A DNA stretch of 40,309 nt from Patescibacteria group bacterium (GTDB lineage: Bacteria; Patescibacteriota; Dojkabacteria; JAHIVN01). This document shows, piece by piece, positions 7,043-14,138 of the stretch. Location of the stretch: the NCBI GenBank assembly GCA_018816645.1, contig JAHIVN010000100.1:1-40309 (forward strand), in the 5' to 3' direction. The translations under genes and the position numbers were made by a program. Numbering within the stretch: the first letter of the stretch is position 1; the number at the start of each line of letters is the position of its first letter. A model generated the notes under the pieces. That model was given only the letters and a program-made list of their open reading frames with translations. It ran no database searches and was not told the DNA's origin.

Positions 7043-8959
7043 TTATTGTTGTTTAAGTTTACTAACAGTTCCCTTGTCGGCATCAACTTCGACATAGTCT
7101 CCATCCTTCAAAACGCTGGTCGCATCCCCAGTCCCTACAATACATGGTATGTTCAATTCCCGACTGATGATAGCTGCGTGAGAAAGCATCCCACCTTGGT
7201 TTGTAATTATTGCTTTTGCTTTTCGGCATGCGGAAATCAATTCAGGACCAGTTGTATCTGCAACAAGTATTTGCCCTTTCTTCATTGATTTTATAAGTGT
7301 TGCTATTTCTTTCGTATTTGCAAAGCCAAACTTGAGTACTTTCACCTCCCCACGGACCTTTCCACTACTCGCAACTTGCCCCTTCAGTACAGACGCTTCT
7401 TCATTTGCTCTTTCTCTCATTTCTGCTATTGCTATTTTCGCTCTTTTGCCGTACGTATTTGTCACTTTTCCATTATTACTCCCTGAGATGTAAGCTACTT
7501 TCCTTTCCCTTAGTGTCTTCTCGCTTAATTTGGTACCGTCAAACAAGTCTATCACTTCTGAAATAGAATAAAGATTTAAATCCTTAGTTGGAATATTGAA
7601 GCTCTCTGAGATTTTTTCTAATAGTCGATCATAGTAGCTATCATCCGCATATACCTCATTCAAGAAGCTCCTTTTCTTGTTCTTGAACTCGCCAAAATCA
7701 GGAAAACTTGACTCAAATCTTTTTCTTTTCTTTGGATCTTTGAAAATTAATTCTGTGTAAAAAAATTCGGTCTTTGAATAAAAAAAGTAAGTCTTTGAGA
7801 TTAATTCCAAGAACCTTTGAGTAGTTCCTTTTCTTACCTTACCGTCATCCAAGACCTCTTCAAAATACTCCTTCGAATTTTTTACATGACTTGTGAAAGA
7901 TGCTCTATACTTCTGAATCGCATCTTTCTGGCTATATAATTTTAAACCCTCTTCGCAAGTATTTCTTATTATTCTGTTAGGGAGATAACTTATCCACAGT
8001 TTATTGGAAAACAAAAGGAGTGCATCCAGTTTTTTGTAATAACCCATAAACAAGTCAGAACCTAAAAACGAGGCGGGACCCTCCACTTCAAAAAGCTTTT
8101 GATAGCCATGGATATTAATAAATAGACGGTCAGAACTACATTGACTCTGATGATGTTTTCTACCTGTTACGGGTCGAGCTTGGAGAATATATAGCTCATC
8201 TCGTTCGTACGTCCATTCAACATCCACCGGATAGCTATAATGATCTTCTATCTCTAGCACCGTCTTGGCGATGGTTATTACTTTTGAATCAGCTATTTTC
8301 TGTTTGTTTTGTAAATGTTTAGATACCTGTTTCTGGTCGGTATCTCCGCCCTTTTTGACTACCCCCATAATTCGTTGCTTCCCAATTGTCCTTGATACTA
8401 TTTTGGCCTGCGGCTTGCTAACAGTATACGTGTCTGGTGTTACCTTCCCAGAGACAATCATTTCCCCAAGCCCCAGGACGACTTCAATTATGATCTCGTT
8501 CTTATTTCCTGTGACAGGATTTAAAGAAAATCCTACTCCCGACACATCACTGTTTATCATTTCTTGAACAATAACAGCAACTCTCACATCTTTCGGGTCA
8601 ATCTTATTTGCCTTGCAGTACGCAACCACCCGAGAGTTAGCGATCGAATTACGACACTTTTTAATTCTTTCAATAAGTTCATCTTTGTTCACATTCAAGA
8701 AGGTGTTAAACTGTCCTGCAAAACTTGCGTCCTTTGAATCCTCAGCTGTTGCACTACTACGTACGGAGACACGATTAAGCCTAAGGTTGTCATATTCTTT
8801 ATAGATTCGTTTTTCATCTTTCTGCAAATCAGTTTCTGGGAGCACAACAAAACCTTTAGGGACATTCATTCCAATTTTGATAAGCTCTCCAAGGTTAGCT
8901 GCTTTACCACCGACAGAATTTATATCTTTAACTTGAACCTTGTCTAGATTTATTATCAT
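7043..8959 (-). CDS. PEP synthase-like protein with ATP-grasp and phospho-His domains
   Basis: The N-terminal part (about 1-275) is the PPDK/PEP-synthase ATP-grasp domain: GGKAANLGEL, VSVRSSATAED followed by ASFAGQ, and LYILQARPVTG with its nucleotide-binding Glu/Gln. The C-terminal 100 residues are the swivelling phospho-histidine domain, GGMLSHAAIISRE, with His594. In between lie about 230 residues with no PEP/pyruvate TIM barrel. The order ATP-grasp, middle domain, His domain is that of rifampicin phosphotransferases and related dikinases, but at 638 residues it is over 200 shorter than those enzymes. The residue two before the His is Leu, as in that subgroup, not the Thr of PPDK. The gene follows its partner by 4 nt and is surely co-transcribed. 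The substrate is unknown. Confidence 0.8.
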   Translation of the reverse strand: MIINLDKVQVKDINSVGGKAANLGELIKIGMNVPKGFVVLPETDLQKDEKRIYKEYDNLRLNRVSVRSSATAEDSKDASFAGQFNTFLNVNKDELIERIKKCRNSIANSRVVAYCKANKIDPKDVRVAVIVQEMINSDVSGVGFSLNPVTGNKNEIIIEVVLGLGEMIVSGKVTPDTYTVSKPQAKIVSRTIGKQRIMGVVKKGGDTDQKQVSKHLQNKQKIADSKVITIAKTVLEIEDHYSYPVDVEWTYERDELYILQARPVTGRKHHQSQCSSDRLFINIHGYQKLFEVEGPASFLGSDLFMGYYKKLDALLLFSNKLWISYLPNRIIRNTCEEGLKLYSQKDAIQKYRASFTSHVKNSKEYFEEVLDDGKVRKGTTQRFLELISKTYFFYSKTEFFYTELIFKDPKKRKRFESSFPDFGEFKNKKRSFLNEVYADDSYYDRLLEKISESFNIPTKDLNLYSISEVIDLFDGTKLSEKTLRERKVAYISGSNNGKVTNTYGKRAKIAIAEMRERANEEASVLKGQVASSGKVRGEVKVLKFGFANTKEIATLIKSMKKGQILVADTTGPELISACRKAKAIITNQGGMLSHAAIISRELNIPCIVGTGDATSVLKDGDYVEVDADKGTVSKLKQQ

Positions 8960-8963
8960 GTGT

Positions 8964-9899
8964 TTATTTTTTTATAATCCTAACAATACCTTCATTTGCA
9001 TTCACCTCAATATAATCACCATCTTGTAAAACTTTTGTAGCAATTTCTGTCCCCACTACACATGGTATATTAAGTTCTCGAGACAAAATGGCAGCGTGGC
9101 ACAACATTCCACCCTCATCGGTGATAATTGCCTTTACATTCTTGATGATAGATAAAAATCCTGCTGAGGTCATCTTGGTAACCAATACTTTTTGACTGCT
9201 CAAAGATTCAACACACGTTGGATCAAATATTATCTTTACGGTCCCTTCCGTAATACCACCTCCTGCAGGAATTCCCTTCAACTGATCTGAATCTTTTGAT
9301 AACAACTGATTATCCGATTTTCCAATTTTAGTAGCATACTTATTGATAAGTTTAGATAACTCCTTTGCTTCATCAAATTTACCAGCTTGTTCGAATTTGT
9401 CTTTAAACACACTAATATTAGCCAATATTCGTCTTCCTTTTTCTGGACCATATCCTGCACGAGTGATTAACAAAGGTAATAAAAAAGAGTATTCCTTAAT
9501 AGATCCTTGCTCACTTTGAATGTGGACCGTCCTACTTGAAGTAATCTGGTATTTGTATGAGGTTTTAATCCAATCGGCAAACTGAGTTTTAGAAAAAGGT
9601 ACCAAGTCAAAATTGTAACCAGTCGTCTTTGTAAAATTCTCATACTCATCAAAGAACTTGGACTCAATAGGTGGATGAATTTCTATTGCAGAGGGATCAA
9701 AATTCCAAGGGATTAGGTCTTTCTTTAAGAGAATATTGAAGTGCCCGTCACGCAGAGGGGTATCATATCCGAGTAGTACATAAGGATATTGCCCTATCAG
9801 CATCCAGTTGTTTACATCTATACCCCAATCTTTTAACAAGTTTGTTAAGCTGGATAAAACGGAATTAATCCTGTTAATCTTTGCCGAAGTTTTTTTCAT
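8964..9899 (-). CDS. phospho-His domain protein with divergent N-terminal domain
   Basis: Only the C-terminal third is recognisable. It is a PEP-utilising-enzyme mobile domain with GGMLCHAAILSREL (His268 from the ATG used here) that closely resembles the end of the downstream 638-residue protein. No ATP-grasp domain is present. The N-terminal 200 residues include LIGQYPYVLLGYDTPLRDG, faintly like a minimal nucleotidyltransferase start but lacking the paired Asp residues; this comparison is weak. The gene lies 4 nt upstream of the ATP-grasp protein. An in-frame GTG at 9929 would add 10 residues; the ATG at 9899 (MKKTSAKINRINSV) was preferred. It could receive or relay phosphate from its partner. 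Confidence 0.65.
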   Translation of the reverse strand: MKKTSAKINRINSVLSSLTNLLKDWGIDVNNWMLIGQYPYVLLGYDTPLRDGHFNILLKKDLIPWNFDPSAIEIHPPIESKFFDEYENFTKTTGYNFDLVPFSKTQFADWIKTSYKYQITSSRTVHIQSEQGSIKEYSFLLPLLITRAGYGPEKGRRILANISVFKDKFEQAGKFDEAKELSKLINKYATKIGKSDNQLLSKDSDQLKGIPAGGGITEGTVKIIFDPTCVESLSSQKVLVTKMTSAGFLSIIKNVKAIITDEGGMLCHAAILSRELNIPCVVGTEIATKVLQDGDYIEVNANEGIVRIIKK

Positions 9900-9929
9900 T
9901 ACTTGCTGAATGATGTTAACACACTTCAC

Positions 9930-10329
9930 TTATAAATATTGTTTTCTCTTTTATTTTATCTCAAACCATAGAGTTTTACACGCAAATTGTTTATCACAGA
10001 CTTTAACCTCAACGGTCTCAATCATTCCTAGATGAAATTAGATGGGTTTTTGAGTCTCGCTATTGTGAGCAAATATCCAATGAAAGAGCTGTCATCATTG
10101 CGAATAATCTGTATAGATACGCAACAATTTGCATGAAGATAGATAAAAAATTTACCCAAAAGAACAAGCGTGGGATTCGAACCGCCAGAAAGCCTGTTGT
10201 ACCAGGTAGAAATAAGTATCACTGCTACAAGTAATCGCAAAGTTTGAAGATTAATAAAAATCGTTAGAACCCCAGAACAGCTTGGTCCATAGGGGTTTTG
10301 ATGTAGTTTGAGAGAATCGTAGCAAGAAA
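9930..10329. other. gene-free spacer with tRNA-like relic
   Basis: No convincing gene lies here. On the minus strand at about 10168-10190 there is a T-arm-like sequence, GGTTCGAATCCC, but the stem around it does not pair and no matching acceptor strand exists, so it is at most a tRNA remnant. The hairpin at 10268-10297 is listed separately as the tRNA terminator. Confidence 0.5.
10268..10297 (-). terminator. probable terminator of tRNA-Ser
   Basis: AACCCC (10268-10273) and GGGGTT (10292-10297) can pair around an 18-nt loop. On the minus strand ATTTTTAT follows within about 10 nt, 33 nt past the tRNA 3' end. Confidence 0.4.
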
Positions 10330-10420
10330 CGGAGAGGGAGGGATTCGAACCCTCGGTACAGTTTATTAACCGTACGACGGTTTAGCAAACCGTTGCATTC
10401 GACCACTCTGCCACCTCTCC
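10330..10420 (-). tRNA. tRNA-Ser (anticodon GCU)
   Basis: The minus strand folds into a 91-nt class II tRNA. The acceptor strands are GGAGAGG and CCTCTCC with discriminator G. The anticodon arm is ACGGT-TTGCTAA-ACCGT with anticodon GCT. A long variable arm and the T-arm GAGGGTTCGAATCCCTC follow. The 3' CCA is not encoded. The long variable arm and GCT anticodon identify serine (AGC/AGU codons). Confidence 0.95.
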
Positions 10421-10429
10421 AGCTAGTTA

Positions 10430-10453
10430 TTTAAGAAACAATGACTTCTTAAA
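10430..10453. repeat. perfect inverted repeat upstream of tRNA-Ser
   Basis: TTTAAGAA and TTCTTAAA pair perfectly around an 8-nt loop, 10 nt before the 5' end of the tRNA on the minus strand. It may be an operator-like or cruciform element in the tRNA promoter region; its role is unknown. Confidence 0.35.
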
Positions 10454-10558
10454 ACACTTACCGCCTTGCCTGCCTTTGACACTCTCCCCTATTCGGTTGC
10501 AGAGAGTATAGCAAAATAAAATTGAATTCTCAATTTTTGTTTACAATCTAAGCAATAG

Positions 10559-10943
10559 TATAATAAATATCTAGCCGACAGACTAACCGGAATTAATTTT
10601 TTAAAACTAAATAAACTCACAAACCTTACCTTTATTCCAATCATAGTACTACTGCTCCCTTTAATCATAGCGACACTGGTAGAGACTTTTCTTGCAGACA
10701 AGTATAACCAGTTTAAATCCTCTAGATACGTCAAAAAAACATTGGTTCAAAAAAGGCAGTGTGAAAATCTTAAGGTTTTACAAGGCCTTCAAAGATTACA
10801 AATCCGGTAAGAAATAGACGCTTGAAAAGCTCGAAGTTGACTTATATAACTTATGCAAGGACTTGGAAATTAAAAGCCAACTATGTAACTGTTCGGAATT
10901 AAAGAAAAGCAGGCAGAACAACATTAGAACAGACTCCTCTTAA
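10559..10943 (+). pseudogene. decayed small membrane protein gene
   Basis: In one frame from 10559, just after an in-frame TAG, the translation is protein-like. It has a clear membrane segment (FIPIIVLLLPLIIATLVE) followed by a basic stretch ending at LVQK. At an A6 tract (10749-10754) the sense switches to the +1 frame, giving GSVKILRFYKAFKDYKSGKK, then a TAG (10815-10817). The same frame then continues with the charged segment TLEKLEVDLYNLCKDLEIK to a TAA at 10941. Removing one A and reading through the TAG restores about 125 residues. No ATG is visible at the front. I read this as a broken gene; the family is not recognised. The rest of 10421-11019 shows only a TTGCCTGCC repeat fragment near 10468. 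Confidence 0.5.
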
Positions 10944-11019
10944 CCTTTAACCTCGTTTTTGATAGAATTACTTACTGCCTCATAGTTCAAGATTAATCTA
11001 TTATCAGTAGCACCTCTCC

Positions 11020-11553
11020 ATGAGTAAATCAAAACCTATCTTCTCTCTAGAATCTCTTTTCAAAATCTGCTACGACTTAAAGAAGTATGGGAAAAGAATA
11101 GGTCTGACACATGGTGCATTTGATCTTTTCCACCATGCACATCTTGATCTGCTTCAAAAGTCAGCTACTATGTGTGATTTTTTAATTGTTGGTGTAGACA
11201 GTGACTCAAGCATTCGAAGCTATAAAGGTCACAAAAGACCAATCGTAAAAGAAGAACATAGGATGGAAATCATAAGCGAGCTGAATTGTGTTGACGCTGC
11301 TTTCATAAAAGATATTCCGCATGATTCACCTAGCCACACCGGATTGTATAAAAATCTTTTGGTAGACCAGATCATCATAGGGACCAGATTTGACGAAAGA
11401 TACAAGAAAGAAATATATGAAGAAGCCCATTCTCTAGGGACAAATCTTATAGAAATAAAGGTGGAAGACGATCCGTCTACTACTACAATGATAAATATGA
11501 TAATTGACAAATACTCTATAGATAGCTACAAACCTGCGGAGAAGATCCTGTAG
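11020..11553 (+). CDS. cytidylyltransferase-family nucleotidyltransferase, RfaE/HldE C-terminal-like
   Basis: This is an HxGH-superfamily nucleotidyltransferase. LTHGAFDLFHHAHLDLL (residues 29-45) is the N-terminal nucleotide-binding motif, with His38 and His41; the usual Gly between them is Ala40. VGVDSDSSIRSYKGHKRPIV corresponds to the substrate loop of heptose-phosphate adenylyltransferases, and DPSTTTMINMI to the C-terminal STT motif. At 177 residues it is one catalytic domain. Relatives activate sugar phosphates or glycerol-3-phosphate with ATP or CTP, so a role in surface glycan precursor supply fits the following genes. The exact substrate is not shown. Confidence 0.78.
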   Translation: MSKSKPIFSLESLFKICYDLKKYGKRIGLTHGAFDLFHHAHLDLLQKSATMCDFLIVGVDSDSSIRSYKGHKRPIVKEEHRMEIISELNCVDAAFIKDIPHDSPSHTGLYKNLLVDQIIIGTRFDERYKKEIYEEAHSLGTNLIEIKVEDDPSTTTMINMIIDKYSIDSYKPAEKIL

Positions 11554-11681
11554 AAAAACAAAAGCCATCTTTCTAGATTGGCTATAAATCTACTAGTCAC
11601 CCCATACCAGCTATCAGTTACCTGAAATTTTGAAATTAACCTTCTAACCCAAATCTGCTAAACTGTCAGTTATCAAATCAT

Positions 11682-12731
11682 ATGAATCATAACGGCAAGC
11701 ACAGAATAGTAGCCTTAGATATCCTCAGAGGAGTTGCTGTTTTCCTCATGGTACTTGCACATACGATTTCTTTTATATACAAAGGCAATTCGGAAACACT
11801 AGAGCTTCTCAAAAATGTTGGCAACACAGTCTGTTTCACTACCTTTTTGTTTACATCCGGCGTTTCTTCATACCTAGCATACATACGCATTCCCGAAAAC
11901 AGCTGGAACAGAAAAAGGAAGTCTCTTTCAAAGAGGCTACTTGCATTAATTCTCGGATATTATCTTGTGGCGTTTGTCTCGAGAATTGACAGCATCGGAT
12001 CAGTGCAAGATGTTATTAGAATATTAATTCTCAGAGACGTTCCCGGCTATACTGAATTTCTTATACCCTTCGTAGTGTTTGGTATCCTAATTCTTTTCGG
12101 AAGAAGTTTTATAAAAAGAATTTCAAGTTCAGTCTCTACGACCCTGGTACTCTCCGTTTTCTTCTTTGTGCTTGGAAGCACTATATACGACTTAAACACG
12201 GGAGGTCTACTAAAGCCCTATATCTCAATTCTTGCAGGAGCCGACGGATTATACAGATTCCCGCTCTTTCAATACTTCCCTGTATATCTGATCGGACTAA
12301 ACTTTGGCAGCAGGCTCAAGTCAAATGGCGGCAATATCAAAATAATGGCTCTTCGATATATACCTGCTCAGCTTATTTCAATGTTTGTTTTCTTTCTTCC
12401 CTGGGAGATTCCTCACATAAATACTTTCAACAGATGGCCACCTTCTATCTTCTTTATTTCTGTCGGTCTATTATTTTCGCTGCTTACCTTAGTTTTTACC
12501 GAGATAATTCACAAGAAAAAATCACTAAAAAAATTTGCGGGGCTTGGAAAAACTGCTTTGGGAATCTACATCTGGCATGATATAATTCTTCAGATAAATT
12601 CGAAGGTTTTCGAATATGAAACAGAGCTGTTTCTTCCGACTATCCTGGCCTTCGCTCTAGTTCTTTCAGCATCATTTGGGTTGGTTACACTTACAAGATA
12701 CAGCCGTTTTAAAGTAAAGAGTAGTAAGTAA
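11682..12731 (+). CDS. multi-span membrane acyltransferase (acyltransferase 3/HGSNAT-like)
   Basis: The N-terminus RIVALDILRGVAVFLMVLAH (residues 8-27) is the signature of the membrane-bound acyltransferase and heparan-alpha-glucosaminide N-acetyltransferase-like group, with the conserved Asp-x-x-Arg-Gly and His. About nine further hydrophobic segments follow. Near the C-terminus GLGKTALGIYIWHDIIL matches the conserved last helix with its His. Such proteins move acetyl or other acyl groups across the membrane onto glycans. It is followed after 5 nt by a polysaccharide deacetylase gene, suggesting coordinated O- or N-acetyl modification of a surface polymer. Confidence 0.78.
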   Translation: MNHNGKHRIVALDILRGVAVFLMVLAHTISFIYKGNSETLELLKNVGNTVCFTTFLFTSGVSSYLAYIRIPENSWNRKRKSLSKRLLALILGYYLVAFVSRIDSIGSVQDVIRILILRDVPGYTEFLIPFVVFGILILFGRSFIKRISSSVSTTLVLSVFFFVLGSTIYDLNTGGLLKPYISILAGADGLYRFPLFQYFPVYLIGLNFGSRLKSNGGNIKIMALRYIPAQLISMFVFFLPWEIPHINTFNRWPPSIFFISVGLLFSLLTLVFTEIIHKKKSLKKFAGLGKTALGIYIWHDIILQINSKVFEYETELFLPTILAFALVLSASFGLVTLTRYSRFKVKSSK

Positions 12732-12736
12732 ATAAA

Positions 12737-14077
12737 ATGAACTATAAACAAACCGGAAAAGCAAAATACTTGGTCGTAGTTATAACAGCGCTTATTCTTT
12801 CAATCGCCGGTCTCACCTTTGGTATATATTATCTTCACAAACAAGTTGTTTCACCAGGATCTATCCTTGGTATCACTAGCAAAGCTGCACCTCAAGAGGA
12901 TCCTAGTTTTGCATTTACGGCAAATCGAACTTGGCATCTAAAAGGATCTGCCGAAAAAGAATATTCGACAATTGCGCTTACATTTAAGCTCAAGAATTCA
13001 CTTATTCCAGATGATAACCCAACTTACAAAATTGAGAATTCAGGTATTAAGGGTCGGTTCAACAAATCAAAAGATGGTGAATACACAGCAAAAATATCAA
13101 CTTCTGAACTGGATCCAGGGACCTACCGGATCTTAGCTTCTGCTGATTTCGGCGGCAGGGAATTTACGGCTGATCCTGTTCAGGTAAAGGTGTCATATCC
13201 GGTCTATGTCATATGGACTATGGACTGGGAGGGAGGAGACACAGTTGATGCGGAATTAAAGAATCTAAATAATTTTTCCAACAAATACAATATTCCCATT
13301 ACCCAATTCTTCAACCCCAGCATTTACACTGGAACGGTAAGTTCACAAAGAGCTGAATATCTGACAAAGTGGCTGCTGGACCGAGAAGCAGCTGGAGATG
13401 AGATTGGGATGCACTTGCATATGCACAAAACTCTTGTCGCTGCTGCTGGTCTTGAACCAAAAGACAAGCCTCAGTGGACAAACTACCTCGACAACGGCCA
13501 TGATGTCCCCTGCTCAACATATTCATACAAAGAGTTTAAACAAATTCTTGATTGGTCTATCGATAAATTTGCAGAAAATGGACTCGATAAACCGAAGTCT
13601 TTCAGAGCAGGCGGCTGGTTTGCTGATCTAGACAATCTCAAAGCACTCCAAGATACAGGCTTTCTGATAGACTCTTCTGGACGGGATGCATATGTGTGGG
13701 GAAGTCCTGAGACTAAGATCACAGGGCCTTGGAACTTGAGCATAACAACTCAGCCATATAAACCATCTGCTTCAAACCAAAATTCTTCAACTCCCTATCC
13801 AAACCTTGACCTATGGGAATTCCCCAACAATGGTGCAAATTCACTATTTTACACTTCCGACGATCTGATAAATCGGTTCGATATAAACTACAACAAAAAG
13901 ATTCTGACCGAATACAGAGTCGTCACTTACCTCACACATCCGCATGAAATCAGCAAAGATATACAGGTGCTGGATCCTGTATACAAATACCTAAGCAAAA
14001 GCAGCATAGAAAAGGATAAAGGGCCGGTTATTTACACGACACTGATTGACGCCTATAATGACATAGTTTCAAATTAG
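12737..14077 (+). CDS. membrane-anchored polysaccharide deacetylase-like protein
   Basis: A signal-anchor helix (about residues 10-31) is followed by an Ig-like beta domain (about 55-155), then a NodB-type deacetylase domain. Visible motifs are VIWTMDWEGGD at its first strand, EIGMHLHMHK with the metal-binding His residues, SFRAGGWFADLDNL, and YLTHPHE near the end. The family removes N- or O-acetyl groups from peptidoglycan, chitin-like or exopolysaccharide chains outside the cell. The gene starts 5 nt after the acyltransferase gene, so the two are one operon and may act on the same polymer in opposite senses. Confidence 0.8.
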   Translation: MNYKQTGKAKYLVVVITALILSIAGLTFGIYYLHKQVVSPGSILGITSKAAPQEDPSFAFTANRTWHLKGSAEKEYSTIALTFKLKNSLIPDDNPTYKIENSGIKGRFNKSKDGEYTAKISTSELDPGTYRILASADFGGREFTADPVQVKVSYPVYVIWTMDWEGGDTVDAELKNLNNFSNKYNIPITQFFNPSIYTGTVSSQRAEYLTKWLLDREAAGDEIGMHLHMHKTLVAAAGLEPKDKPQWTNYLDNGHDVPCSTYSYKEFKQILDWSIDKFAENGLDKPKSFRAGGWFADLDNLKALQDTGFLIDSSGRDAYVWGSPETKITGPWNLSITTQPYKPSASNQNSSTPYPNLDLWEFPNNGANSLFYTSDDLINRFDINYNKKILTEYRVVTYLTHPHEISKDIQVLDPVYKYLSKSSIEKDKGPVIYTTLIDAYNDIVSN

Positions 14078-14138
14078 TAGCCTAAGTGTAAGAAAATAGA
14101 CATTAGGCCGTTTTACCTTAAACTTTACCTGGCTAGGC

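Noticed and set aside
7043-8959. Annotation as phosphoenolpyruvate synthase or pyruvate phosphate dikinase
   Set aside because: The PEP/pyruvate-binding TIM barrel is absent and the phospho-His domain is at the C-terminus.
7043-8959. Firm annotation as rifampicin phosphotransferase
   Set aside because: Domain order agrees, but the middle domain is far shorter than the rifampicin-binding domain and the RpoB here already looks insensitive; evidence is too thin.
10166-10195. Possible second tRNA (GGTTCGAATCCC on the minus strand)
   Set aside because: The T-stem does not pair and there is no matching acceptor or anticodon arm; at most a relic.
10740-10760. Programmed frameshift at the A6 tract
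   Set aside because: The change of frame is +1, while A-rich slippery heptamers support -1, and a further in-frame TAG follows; decay is simpler.
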